Source of the DNA: Melieria omissa
Taxonomy: Eukaryota > Arthropoda > Insecta > Diptera > Ulidiidae
Reading direction: 5' to 3'
DNA: 64,000 bases
Assembly: GCA_963971225.1 (NCBI GenBank)
Contig: OZ020270.1
Span: 31,691,823-31,755,822 of the forward strand
In this document: positions 22,379 through 33,387 of the stretch, one piece after another
Position numbering within the stretch: position 1 is the first letter of the stretch
Layout of the letters: each line of letters opens with the position of its first letter
Notes under the pieces: generated by a model
The model's database searches: none
What the model was told of the DNA's origin: nothing
The model's input: only the letters and a program-made list of their open reading frames with translations
Made by a program: the position numbers and the translations under genes

Positions 22379-23102
22379 GGCAGGTTCTCACCTTGTGGAT
22401 CCGAAAAAGTGAATTTTTTTTAGGAATTTTTTTTTGAGAAAACGGTTAAAGATACAACGCTGAAAATTGTTTCTGGATATGAACACACATTTATTTATAG
22501 AATACAATTTTTAAAATTGAATGAATCAAAAAAAGGGGGGAGGGGGCGTCCATCAGTGGCGGCATGTCGGCGAGGAGGTGTCCCGCTACCGGAAGTGATT
22601 CCGTCAAAACCCGTGATCGGAAACACAAAAATCGAACACATTCTTAATGTGTACCGTATTATCTATTGAATGAACTACGATCATGAAAAAAAAATCGAAA
22701 TTAAAAAAGTTATGAGGTTTTGAAAAAAAAATTAAGATTTTCGCATTTTTTTGTTCACTTATTATTTTTTTTAATAAACAATTTTCAATATTTTTGGCTG
22801 ATCGTGGCTCGTTTATTAGAAAAAACCCTAAGGAACATTTAGAAAAAATTTAGTGACGATTGGTTCATTCCAGCGCCTTCAATCACTTCCGTAAGGTCCG
22901 AAAATGTGGTTCTGAGAAAAACGCGTTTAAAGTTTAAAGCGCGCTTGGCCGGTGCTCTACACTGCTCTATGTAACGGCCTGTAACTTTTGTAATTTTTCA
23001 GATTTTGATCTGAAATTTCTGGAGCACATGTTTGAAACATATATCTACACGATAAGGCAAAAAAAAAAATTGTTGTTTTTTTCCACAAGGTGAGAACCTG
23101 CC
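22379..23102. mobile_element. TTAA-flanked MITE, copy E
   Basis: 724 bp, inverted ends GGCAGGTTCTCACCTTGTGG, TTAA at 22375-22378 and 23103-23106. Non-coding. It has the core GAGAAAAACGCGTTTAAAG near 22915. Its ends begin GGCAG rather than GGGGG, so it is a distinct subfamily. Confidence 0.85.
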
Positions 23103-23115
23103 TTAAGGCAATTAA

Positions 23116-23838
23116 GGGGGCTTTCCCGTTTTTTCGTCGAAAAATGAGGTGTTTTTCAAGAATTAATTTTGGAAAGACAGTTTGATAAAATGTTGTAATT
23201 CTTTTTTATTTTGTTTGTTGTTACAATAGTGAGTTGAAAAGAATTTTTTTTTGGAAAAAAAACAAAATGGCCGCCAGCTTGCCAAGTACTTATGTTGCCT
23301 TGTTTGGAAAACATACTCCCAGTTTTTTACACTTTTCTCGGGTACGGTTTATCTGAAATCAAATTGACCATCATTTTCATTAATTACATAGTTTTAGTTA
23401 TCGCACATCGTAGGATTTTTGAAAAATTTCAACTTGGTGCAATTTTGCGCAAATTTGAAAAAAAAATCGATTTTTTTTGCAAAATTTTGGTACTAAAAGT
23501 GTTGTTAAAAATCGAAATTTCACAATATTGAAAAAATCCTATGATGTGCGATAGAGAATTCATTTGTGAACACGTGAAATTCAGTTTTATCCAAATCGGT
23601 TCATTAGATCCGAAAAAAAGTGTAGAAAACGTCACAAAAACATGGTTTAGAGGAAAACGCGATTAAAATTTTTTTAAAGCGTACGCGAGGCTGTGCGCGC
23701 CGAAACATTTTTGGCTATAACTTCAAAACTATTGCATATTTCATTATGAAACTTTGGCTTCATATTGTTATAGTATTTATAAATCGATTTCTGTAAAAAA
23801 AAACGATTTTTTTGAAACCGAAAAACGGGAAAGCCCCC
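23116..23838. mobile_element. TTAA-flanked MITE, copy C
   Basis: 723 bp, inverted ends GGGGGCTTTCCCGTTTTT, TTAA at 23112-23115 and 23839-23842. Non-coding; core GAGGAAAACGCGATTAAAA near 23650. It lies only 9 bp beyond the TTAA of copy E. Confidence 0.85.
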
Positions 23839-24332
23839 TTAAGGCGTTTTCGTTTTACGGCCTAAAATGTTTCGCTATAACGGCAAAAAAAAACTGTTTT
23901 TCGAACGTAGGACAATTTTTTTAAGCCAGGCCCATCTTTACCAGCGAAAAATGATGACGACAGTGATATGCAGGTTATCATTTCTTCATCATCTTCAAAT
24001 TAAAGCCATTTAAAAAAAAATTATGAAAAAATGTGTATGTACATATTCACATACACATATTTTATGTAACATGAACTTGTTTCATTTTTGTTTATAGATT
24101 ATTGTTGGTTTTTGGAGTCTGTTATTATTTTTGTACTTGTTATGTATGTATTTTTGATTTAAATGAAATAAAAAGATAAAATGCATATTGAATGATAAAC
24201 CATGTTACATATTTAACAAATTCGGAACCGATCCCATTGTATTTGTATGAATTTGTATTAGAATAATTGCTTTTCGCTTTACGGCCAAGTTTCGTGGAAC
24301 GTATCTAGGCCGTAAAGCGAGGTATGGGTGTA

Positions 24333-24515
24333 TTTAAATAACTCTGCACTTTCAGTAACTTCAATATTGGGCCATAACAAGTACCGAAGTGCAAGACCAA
24401 GGAAGCCGATGCCAATGATGCCGCGCTAAGCAAACGCCTTCGATTGCGACAATATGGGGTCATCCAAGCAGGACCGCAAATGAATTTTTTTTTAAATTCA
24501 ATTTTTTTTATATTA
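24333..24515. other. Short unassigned segment
   Basis: A GC-richer patch at 24360-24480 (GCAAGACCAAGGAAGCCGAT) with no long ORF. It may be the remainder of whatever the pogo-like MITE inserted into. Confidence 0.3.
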
Positions 24516-25487
24516 AGGACTGTATCGAAAAGAAAGTGCACGCTTAGTTTGAAGTATAACTTTAATGGAAATTTTTTTGATCAGATTTTTTGTTTTAACA
24601 TTTGTTGCATATACTTTAAGGACTAAGGATTTTTGTTTAAATAACAAATTTCTTTTTCAAATAAATTTATATCTAATCTTTTATTTGACCCTCTTTATTA
24701 AATTTTGTACAGTGGTTTGCGTTAAGTTTTTTTTTTATTTTCTCCAATTTTTTTTAATTCCTGAAGATTTTTAGCTTTCATAAGGTTTCTTTTGGCTATT
24801 GCCCAGTAGCGCTCTTTTGGACGTAGTTCTGGTGCATTTAGCGGATTCTCACTTTTTCCTGGCAGTTATTTTGAGTTCATTTTTACATATGTCTCGTCAT
24901 CCATAATGATGCCCGAAACTTTTTCTTTGCAGAGACGAGTGCATAGTTTTCTGCATCGCGTTTTGCCAGCCACTTTTTGATTTTCATTTCTTTTTGGTAT
25001 TGTTTATTTTTTATATGTTTTTAAGTTATTCCTCTGCTTCACTCTTTGCACCATGGTCACACTCGTTCTAGCTAAATTTCCAATACAAATGCACTTGTTT
25101 TCGTCAATCGAATGCTTCAGTTTTTCTTCCATTTTTGGGCCTTTAGGACCCTTTTTACGGCCAATTTTTTGGTAGGTCGTTGATAGTGCAATGTTCACCA
25201 TACTTAAGAATCATCTTTTTAGCGGAGTTTATGGACACGCGATGTCGTTTGGCTGATTTTCTGTACGAAGCACCTGTTTCAGTGAACCAACTGTACACAA
25301 ATTTTTTGAGGATGTCTAGCTCGATACGCGTAATTTTTGTAATAGAAAAATATATGAAACTAAATTTGTATGAAATCAGTATTTCAAGGCCTACTCTATT
25401 TAACGGCATTTTTAGAATTAAAAAAAAAATTATATGCTGCGAGAAAATTACGTTAGAAAGTGTGCACTTTCTTTTCGATACAGTCCT
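24516..25487 (-). mobile_element. Tc1-like transposon, internally deleted
   Basis: 972 bp. Inverted ends AGGACTGTATCGAAAAGAAA and complement, continuing to about 26 bp, flanked by TA at 24514-24515 and 25488-25489. A damaged Tc1/mariner transposase gene lies on the minus strand. Confidence 0.9.
24780..25409 (-). pseudogene. Tc1-like transposase remnant
   Basis: N-terminal helix-turn-helix region in two frames (25409-25155, KRHRVSINSAKKMILKYGEH; then 25201-25004, NLARTSVTMVQRVKQRNNLK). Next comes the first catalytic Asp in SGIIMDDETYVKMNSK near 24900. After a deletion comes NAPELRPKERYWAIAKRNLM near 24810, with the last catalytic acidic residue. The middle of the DDE domain with the second Asp is missing. 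Several frameshifts and a stop. Non-functional. Confidence 0.8.
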
Positions 25488-25489
25488 TA

Positions 25490-26144
25490 TTTTATTTAAA
25501 TTAATTTAAAATAAATTCAGGCAGAAGTAAAAGCAAACGTTTTTTCCAAAAAATTTCAATAAAAACCTGCATTTTTGCAATATTGAGTATTGGTCATGAA
25601 TGACCGATTTATACATCACATTGTGACCGATATTTGCATCAGCATTTCAGTCAGTTTTTCACACCGCCTGTAAAAATGATAGAAACTTTGTTCGAAGAGC
25701 TGACTGAAACCACAGAATAAACAGTATACAGAAGGCGCATCTGAAATAATTTTGTAGTTTCATTTCAGACGCGGGCGGGAAGCAACAAAGGTGAGGAAAA
25801 TGTAAGGGAACCGAGAGAGTAAGCGCGAATTGATGTACACGCATAGATTCGATGGTTTTGGGCTTTATTCTCATTTCGACATTTGCTTTCCGCAGCAAGC
25901 CAGCTTGACTTTACTCGGGCACATTAAAATGGTGGTTGATTTGGCAAAGCGATCGCTAAGGCAAATTCAATATGTAGTTGCAGCACCAGAACTGATTAAA
26001 CTTTTTTCTTTGATAATTAGCACAACATTGTAGCAATAGTTTTCCACTTATTATCACTTTCTTAATGCGGGTTGGTTGTTCTAATATTTTTACACATATG
26101 TTTATTTTCATTGTAGCCATTTGTACTTTTTGCAACAACTATTA
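25490..26144. other. Gene-free segment with a dispersed repeat
   Basis: 25600-25705 matches 10488-10545 and 14268-14322. A stretch near 25714-25748 (CAGAATAAACAGTATACAGA) pairs in inverted orientation with 26930-26970, so the block 25600-27060 may be an old foldback-type element. Confidence 0.45.
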
Positions 26145-26568
26145 CCATGTTTATACGTCGGTTCCAGTCGACTCGCATTGACTCGATACGCTTTCGAGCC
26201 AGCTGTTTATACATTGATTTCAGAAGCGAATTGACTGCAAACGGTTTGAAAAGTATGCTTTTATTTTTTCGTTTTTCCTATTTTTTTGACGTCTTATAAA
26301 TGTTAGCTGTTGGGGGTCCTTGTTTGTTACTTGAAAATGCTCAAAAAATTGAGTGGACAAGAGCATCAGCTGATTTTCAAGGCACTTTGAAAATTTTAAA
26401 CCGTTTATACGCATTTTCGAAGCGACTTGAAAATTTAAAAACTCATTTGAAAAGCGCTTTGACTCGATACGCTTAGAACGTTGAAAGCGGTTTGAAATCG
26501 TGTTTATACTACTGTATTGACTCAATGCGTATTGACTGAAAGCGACTTGAGCTGTCGTATAAACGGGG
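26145..26568. mobile_element. MITE with imperfect TIRs
   Basis: Ends CCATGTTTATACGTCGG and the complement of CCCCGTTTATACGACAG. The interior repeats GACTCGATACGCTTTCGAG-like and TTGACTCAATGCGTATTGAC palindromic strings. A TA on each side is the only possible TSD. Superfamily unclear. Confidence 0.55.
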
Positions 26569-27589
26569 TATATGTTACAAACAGACCAAAAGAACTAATA
26601 AAATCCATTGAATTTTGGGTTTTTCCGTAGTGCTACCACCTTATTTATGCGCCTTGGCGATCACCCAATCAATTTTTCTATGCAAACTTTGCCTGTCCAC
26701 TTCTTGTTCTTGTTTGTAAAAAAGCAAGCGGAGAGCAAGCACGAGCCACCACCAACATGCACGTGGCACATCGCTTTTTTGCCCAACAACAACAACCACA
26801 GTGTGTGGTGCGCGGTCGCAGATTCTCAGCTTACGCTCTCGCGCTCTGTGCGTTCTCGTCCCCTTTACTGCTTCCCCCGCATCTACAAACGGGTCCTACC
26901 GCTGGAACCCGCAAAGAAATTTTTCTTTACACCAGATGCGCATTCTGTATATTGTTTGTTCTGTGCCGAAACTTCGGTCAGGCATGTCTGTCATATGACA
27001 TACGTCACTATTCTTGTAGGGATGTCGGTCATATGACCGTCACTGTTCTTGTAGGGCAGTGATGGGCACTAAAACAACCACCCATTTTGGCAATGTATGC
27101 GTGAAAAACACTGCACAAAGTTAAGGTGTTCTTTTTGTTAGCTTAATATTTTAACTTGAAAAATGTTGTTAGCGATAAAATATTAAAGCCATGTTTTGTA
27201 ATGGCTTTGAAAATTAAAAAAAACGATTACCAGCAATCGTACGCCTGCAAAATAAGCATTGAACTTTATTAGAAGCGTTTCAACAAAAAAATATGTGTAT
27301 CTCCCATTCATCCTTAAACATTTTCTGATTTGCATGAATACACAGTGTACACAAAAACATAAATATTCGCAGTATGCGAGCCGTAGACGAGCACGAAGTT
27401 GCTTGCATGAACTCTGGCACGACACCAACGATTAAGCGATGTGAAAGTGGGAGAGCCGCTAGAAATACATGCACAGAGTTTCACTAATATTATTGCAAAA
27501 TTGCAACCTTAACCAAGCTTAATCAGGAGCGTAGTTTTTCCTCCATATAAATTTCTAAAACGAGGTTGTTGTTCTACACCTTTTCAAGT
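26569..27589. other. Gene-free segment
   Basis: ORFs of 60-140 codons at 26608-27062 on the plus strand overlap one another in different frames and have no recognisable motif. The repeat with TTCGGTCAGGCATG and CGGTCATATGACCG palindromes lies at 26965-27062. Confidence 0.4.
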
Positions 27590-28027
27590 TGTATATCAGA
27601 AAATTGAACGTGTATTTCAGATTTTAAAATTGTGTTTCAGCGTTTTTTTATCGTTTAAAACTGTATTTCAGATTTTAAAATTGGATTTCATATTTTTCAA
27701 ATTGTATTTCAGATTTTACAATTAAATTCCAGATTTTTCAAATTGTATTTTAGATTTGTGAAATTGAATTTCAGATTTGTAAAATTGTATTTCAGGCTAA
27801 CATATAATATTGATATAATATATATATATATAATATATAACATATAATATTATAATATTGAGATTTTTCAAGCTGTATCTGCAACTGTATTCGTATCGGG
27901 ACTTGGAATAACCCCCCCTAACATTAAAAAGAGATGTTAAAATATTTTTATTTCTCAAGATGAAATTGCAAATTATTGTAACAGCGTCAGCGAACACTCC
28001 GATGGGTAAGCTGGTGTTTTACGTCTT

Positions 28028-28203
28028 GGTCCTTACTCGCCTATGATGAATCCAGTTGAAACAATATGGTCCAAAATTAAATCCTATGTGAAATCATTAT
28101 GCGAGTACCAGAAGTTCGCGGTCTAGACTGTGCTCGTGCCATCCAGCACACAACATTTCACGCCGCTGCAATTGCATTTGATGATATGTCAGTTGGCAGC
28201 TAA
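28028..28203 (+). pseudogene. DDE transposase C-terminal fragment (Tc1/IS630-type)
   Basis: Encodes GPYSPMMNPVETIWSKIKSY and, after a frameshift near 28105, MRVPEVRGLDCARAIQHTTF, ending at TAA (28201-28203). 'YSP.LNP.E..W...K' is the block with the third catalytic acidic residue in DDE_3-type transposases. No upstream domains remain. Confidence 0.65.
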
Positions 28204-28225
28204 ATTGCATGTTTTGTATTCTTAA

Positions 28226-28984
28226 GGGGGTCTTACTATGTAATACCTCATTTCCGAGCGCTATATTCAAAAATTGATTACTAGAAAACTACAAATGATT
28301 TCGGGAAGCTGTTTTTTGTAATGTTATCATTCATTATTGAACTTTATATAGTTTTTTTGGTTTTACATAAAAATGACGTATGTGACCGTCACACGGCCTT
28401 CACTGCGTCCTCGTCAAAAGTGTCCAGGGCGCACGGGGTGAACGATTTTGACCGATCAGATGATCTGAAACCAAAAAACCTTTAAAATTTATTTTTCTCA
28501 TCCCCTTGGCTATAGATAGACACGAGCTTTTTCAAAAATTCAAAAAATTCTTATAGTAATAGAATTTTAAAGAAAAAAAATTATTTTTGGGGTGTCGTTT
28601 TTACCTTCAAACCGATCGAAAACCGTATTGATCAACGAAAACTGAGACCATCGATTTTAAAGTGGCCCACTTGAGAAATTTTGACACTTATTCAAGGCTG
28701 TTAAAAATTTTTGGACAAGAATTTCAAAAAAAGCTCTCATCTGTTGCGACATGTTTTCTGATAATAAAAATGTTTAGTATGACAAGATCGGTCAGGTAGA
28801 TTTTCCGAAAACGTTCACCCCACCTCTAAAAAGACGACTTTCGGAAAAACACGTTTAAAGATTGACAACGTAGTACAAAACGACCGCGCGTGACCGTGAA
28901 AAATGCCCTGTCATTGCCAAACGAGCCTGTCCACAGTTAAATCCTTTTACCAGCGTTTTGAAACTGTTACATAGTAAGACCCCC
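28226..28984. mobile_element. TTAA-flanked MITE, copy D
   Basis: 759 bp, inverted ends GGGGGTCTTACTATGTAA, TTAA at 28222-28225 and 28985-28988. Non-coding. Core TCGGAAAAACACGTTTAAAG near 28845. Inserted in the middle of the foldback element. Confidence 0.85.
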
Positions 28985-29365
28985 TTAACTGCACAGTTCC
29001 AATCATTTCATGAATTCATTCTTTTTATTTAATTTTCATTAACTTCATCTTGAGAAATAAAAATTGTATGAAATTGATACAAATAAATATTTTAACATCT
29101 CTTTTTAATGTTAGGGGAGGGGGGGGGGGTTTTCCAAGTCCCGATACGAATACAGTTGCAGATACAGCTTGTATAATCTCAATATTATAGCCTGAAATAC
29201 AATTTTACAAATCTCAAATACAATTTGAAAAATTCTGAAATACAATTTTACAAATCTGAAATACAATTTGCAAAATTCTGAAATACAATTTTACAAATCT
29301 GAAATTCAATTTTAAAATCTGAAATTCAATTTTAAAATCTAAAATTCAATTGTAAAATCTGAAAT

Positions 29366-29700
29366 AATTAATAATAATAATTGATTGGCACGACAGCCCG
29401 CTTACGCGAGACTAAGGCCTAGCTTCCCGCAACCACCCGTGTTGTGCGTGTGAATTTTGTACGCGGGTGGAAGGGACCTACAGTTTTATGCCGGTTCCGA
29501 ACGGCAGGTTGGGAGCTTTTTCATAGGCAATTTTTACTCTCAGAGGTTTGCCATTTCCAGCTCAGAGGACAGCCACCGAAAGAGAAAACGAGTTTCCCGT
29601 TATTTTTTTTTAGGTGTTACTACATGCAGTGTTCGAACTTGCACCGCTCTGCATTCGACTCGTTGGACCGCGCACTAACCAACTGAGCCACGGCGGCTGC
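29366..29700 (-). mobile_element. tRNA-derived SINE (family B, copy 2), full length
   Basis: Minus-strand head with A box TGGCTCAGTTGG and B-box-like AAGTTCGAAC. The body contains GAAACTCGTTTTCTCTTTCG, and the 3' end CTGTCGTGCCAATCAA is followed by a (TTA)n tail. Flanked by AAAATCTGAAAT at 29354-29365 and 29701-29712, although the host is itself a repeat of that motif. About 335 bp. Confidence 0.85.
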
Positions 29701-30280
29701 AAAATCTGAAATACAGTTTTAAAATCTGGCTTTGGTGAAAATGTGTGTTGGTTATTTGGTCGTTTTTGATCCCATTTGGTTATTTTTTAGAATATCGCAC
29801 ATTGATTGAAAATGTATCTTATACTACGTTTAGGTACATTGAGCCCAAATGCGTAGTTTCAAATAAGTCATTTCAAAGTGCTTACATTGCCTCATTTGCA
29901 TTGCGTTTTCATTTTGTTTGTCAGCTAATGTCAAATGCTCAATGCTCATGTCCTCTTGCCGCAGCTCATAGGTTAGCTCTTTTCCGGCTTGTGACTAAAT
30001 CATTTGTTGCTTTTTTGCTGCCTCTATTTTCTACACACTGTAATATTTGAATACAAATATACAACATACCTTACATGCTAAGCTATTCTACATATTTGAA
30101 GCAGACGAAAATTTCCATCCAAAATTTCCATTTTGATAATTTTCGTTTGTTTTGATTTTGAACTGTCAAAAAGAACAAAAGCTTTTGAAGCTTTTGAAAG
30201 CGCTTTCATTTTGTGATGCGTTCGATAGAATTGGTCATGTTTTATCGCATTTGCTTCGTCGTTTTGTTGAAATGAGTCAT

Positions 30281-32131
30281 TAGAGTCCGACCGATTAATC
30301 GGTATCGGCATCGGCTAGTATCGGCCAATAAAATGGGTATCGGCATCGGCTAGTATCGGCATCGGCCAAAAAAAAAAGAATCGGCATCGGCTTCGGCCTT
30401 TTTTGGCCGATGCCACATCGGCTTTTTTTGGCCGATGCCACATCGGTTTTTTTGGTCGATTTTCCTGCTTTCATTTCTTGTTTGTTTTTATTTGCAGCTG
30501 AATCGCACTGTCTTTATTTTTCATAGCTCGCTTTGTACACCCATACCTCACTTTGCGTCGTGGTTACGTTCCAAAAAAACACGACGCAAATTGAAACGAC
30601 GCAAAGTGAATTATGATTTCCTATAGCAAACCATGTAAAGATCGAAGATAGGTTCCAGGGTTACGAAAATACTACTTTTTAAAAAGAAAACTGAACACAA
30701 AGTAGACATTTAAAAAACAAAAATAATATAAAACTTTATTACATACATACAAAAAACAAATTCAATTAAAACAAAATAAAATATTCAATTAATTTATAAG
30801 AACAAAATAAAAATTAATCACTGTCTGATGAGTCCATAGTGGCTGTTGTCGTAAGTCGGCTTTCTTTCACAAAAGTTAGAAAGGGAATCCACGAGTTTTG
30901 ATGGCATGGTGCTAAAAGTCGCTTTTAGACAAAAAAGATTTCAAAAAAGAAAAAGAAAATTTCAAAAAAAAAATTAAAGACTCGAACCCAAAACAACGCA
31001 ACTTCGAAAATCTAACGACAGTGAAAATTAGTACTAATTCAGCAGCGACGCAACTTCGAAAAAACGCAAAACGAAACGACGCAAAGCGAGGTATTGGTGT
31101 ATATTTATTAGAGTAGAAGGGGGTACAGTGGGAAGCTACCTGAGGTTTCTCACATAACTCTGTTAATATGCATTATTTTAGTGAATAAATGGTATCATTG
31201 GAAAGTATGAGACCGTATCTATCTTTTGCCATCATTTGTTTGATAAAATACTCACGATAACATGTTCAAAAATTGATTCAAAGACCACCCTTTGTTGGGG
31301 GGGAACAGTGAGATTGGGGGTGTACAGTGGGATTTTTCTGAAAAATATTGCTGATGATCCATAGAAGCAATATTAATGTTGGAAAATGTTTATTTTGAAC
31401 TGAAAAATGTTGAAAATTGATGGAAATTGCTATTTCAAGTGTTTTCAGTCCGATTCACAGTTTTGGCATATGAAAAAACTGTTCGTCATATTCGCACATT
31501 TCAGGTGAACGGGACGTGAAAATTCCAAAAAAAATCGAAAAATCACTTAAATTTAGTGAAAACAATTAAAAACCGAATGAAAACACACTGAAAATACACT
31601 GGAATATTCTACTGACAGATCTCACTAAAATTCCTAAGCTACTTTTGACAAATCGCTATGGCGTCATCGTATAATGTATGGCAAGCGGAAAAATTTTGGT
31701 GTGCGTCGAAAGAGAAATGATTAAATTTTATTTTGTGTTATTTTTTTTTGCTACATCAACACCTTGTTCAGCTATATTGGCTATTGGGTCTTTTGTTAAT
31801 TGCTTGTGCCAAATAGAATGAGCAATTTTCATAAAATATTAATTTTATGTGTTATAAATTTGGGGGAAATTTTAGTTTAATGTATTTAAATTCTGAATTT
31901 TCTTGTAATTTTATTTAGTTTTTAGTTGTTTATTTTCTCGTTTTTGTTTGTTAATTTGTGATGAATCTGATGAAATGTACTATATATGTAATAGTTCCTT
32001 TTGTTGTTTTATAAAATAAGCTGTGTTTTTGATTGAATTCATTCGTGTTTTTTTTCTATGGAATCGGCATCGGCCGATTTTCGACCGATTAATCGGCATC
32101 GGCCAAAAAATTTGGTATCGGTCGGCCTCTA
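30281..32131. mobile_element. hAT-type MITE with CGGCATCGGC repeats, carrying a pogo-like MITE
   Basis: Inverted ends TAGAG(T/G)CCGACCGAT with a perfect 8-bp TSD TGAGTCAT at 30273-30280 and 32132-32139. Both ends consist of short repeats of CGGCATCGG / GGCCGATGCC. Contains 30538-31099 and an unassigned block 31102-32050 with GGGGGTACAGTGGGA repeats. A second, truncated copy of the end is at 53060-53250. Confidence 0.85.
30538..31099. mobile_element. pogo/Tc1-like MITE
   Basis: 562 bp with inverted ends CACCCATACCTCACTTTGCG and the complement of CACCAATACCTCGCTTTGCG, flanked by TA (30536-30537, 31100-31101). The right end also carries repeated ACGACGCAA strings. Non-coding. Ends are related to those of 22306-24330. 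Confidence 0.8.
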
Positions 32132-32203
32132 TGAGTCATTTCGTCGATTTGAATTTGTATGGAGAAATGCGCATGTGCATTTGGGCTCAATGTAAACGTA
32201 GTA

Positions 32204-33387
32204 TTTAATATCAACGAGCACAATATTATTGGGAGTGGCAATAATATTGATATTTAGTGGCAACTCATAGCCATTGCTGTTTCTCGTAAAAAAGTAAACA
32301 GCATTGTTTAAATCAATGACTACATCACGCGAAACTGAGAGGAGTCACGGTTGCTAATTCGGTCAAACCAGGCCCCAGAGTCGCAAATTCGGTCAAACCA
32401 GGCCCCAGAGTTGATTAGGGTTCGTACAGCAAATTCGCCATACAAAAGTCAGGGCAAGGGCTGCTGGTGCGTTCGAAGTTTATTTGCAAATGAAATAATT
32501 TTTTTTTCTTTACGTTTATAGGAAATTGTTTGCAAAAAAATGTTGTTGCTGATAAACGTCATAAGTATGTTCCAACGTGTTTTAATATGATTTAACTTCA
32601 GTTTTTGCTGATTGCCCTCAAAGGCTTAACGTTTGAATTGCTTGTGTTGCAGCTCTGCGTTTGAAAAGAGTTCAACTTGCCATCACTGTTTCTTGCTGCA
32701 CTAGAAACGGCAAACTCAATGAGACATGAACTGAATGAAAAAGCAACCGAATATCTGCTGACTTTACCGTCTGATATAATTTATTTATGCTTTCTGTTGG
32801 TACGGGTAACAATCAAAATGATTTCGACCAGTAAAACAAGGTTTTTCGCAACGTTATATTTACAGCAAATAAGAAAAGTTATCACTTTATGATGCAAACA
32901 ATTAACTGGTAACCGGTGCTGTGCGAATGTTTGGGTAAAAAAACCCGTACACTATCGGACGATTGGAAAAAGCAAAAAATGGTCTGAAAATCATTTCTCC
33001 TCTCAGTTTCGTGTCACGTAGTCACTGGTTTAAATTGATAACTATGTTTTAAAAATAGTCAACAATTAATTTAAATTAATTAATTTGCAGCTCACTAAAA
33101 GTTTTACTGCGCGTGAACGTGTTAATTATTTATTTTATGTCACACACACATACAAATGTGTCAAAAGCTTTTAAATGTTGCTTAATTCTTGAAGTTTATG
33201 TACCAGTTATTTATTTTGTTTGTGTCAAATAAATATTATGGTTAATTTTGTTACATTTTGGTAATTTTTATTTTTGTTTCTGGTTAAAAATTTTTTCTTC
33301 TTGTGGCAACGCTGCTGTGTACGTGAATTGCAAAAAAACGCACAAAAATCGGCTTACTCTCCCACTTTCCAATCGCTTTATCTCTAA
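32204..33387. other. Gene-free segment with a short tandem duplication
   Basis: A 30-bp unit containing AATTCGGTCAAACCAGGCCC occurs twice in tandem at 32351-32380 and 32381-32410. ORFs at 32677-32892 and 33248-33457 lack motifs. No TIRs found. Confidence 0.45.

Larger units (their letters stand above)
22306..24330. mobile_element. pogo/Tc1-like MITE carrying two TTAA MITEs
   Basis: Inverted ends CACTCATACCTCGCTTATAC (left) and the complement of CACCCATACCTCGCTTTACG (right), flanked by TA (22304-22305, 24331-24332). Ends of the type 'CA..CATACCTCGC..TACGG' are seen in pogo/Tigger-like elements. Without the inserts the element is about 570 bp and non-coding. A relative with similar ends lies at 30538-31099. 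Confidence 0.75.
27590..29730. mobile_element. Foldback-type element with long inverted arms
   Basis: The left arm (27590-27965) and right arm (29044-29365, then 29701-29730 after a SINE) are inverted copies. Each holds a tandem array of about 20-bp units of the type AATTGTATTTCAGATTTTA, an AT-rich spacer, then ATACGAATACAGTTGCAGAT (or complement), a C/G run, and AACATCTCTTTTTAATGTTA (or complement). The middle holds a transposase fragment and a TTAA MITE. Tandem-repeat arms are typical of Foldback/Galileo-like elements. Confidence 0.65.
29822..32203. mobile_element. Inverted-repeat element interrupted by a hAT MITE
   Basis: Ends TACTACGTTTAGGTACATTG (left) and the complement of TACTACGTTTACATTGAGCC (right), both leading into GAGCCCAAATGC. 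Without the hAT insert it is about 520 bp. No clear TSD, so the superfamily is undetermined. Confidence 0.5.

Noticed and set aside
26608..27062. Three overlapping plus-strand ORFs up to 142 codons
   Set aside because: No motif, mutually overlapping in different frames, and part lies in a dispersed repeat.
27590..29365. CRISPR-like array of ~20-bp repeats
   Set aside because: Units are directly adjacent and degenerate with no unique spacers; the genome is eukaryotic.
29822..32203. Harbinger element based on a 3-bp TSD
   Set aside because: Flanks read TTA and TTT, so the duplication is not supported; listed as an inverted-repeat element only.
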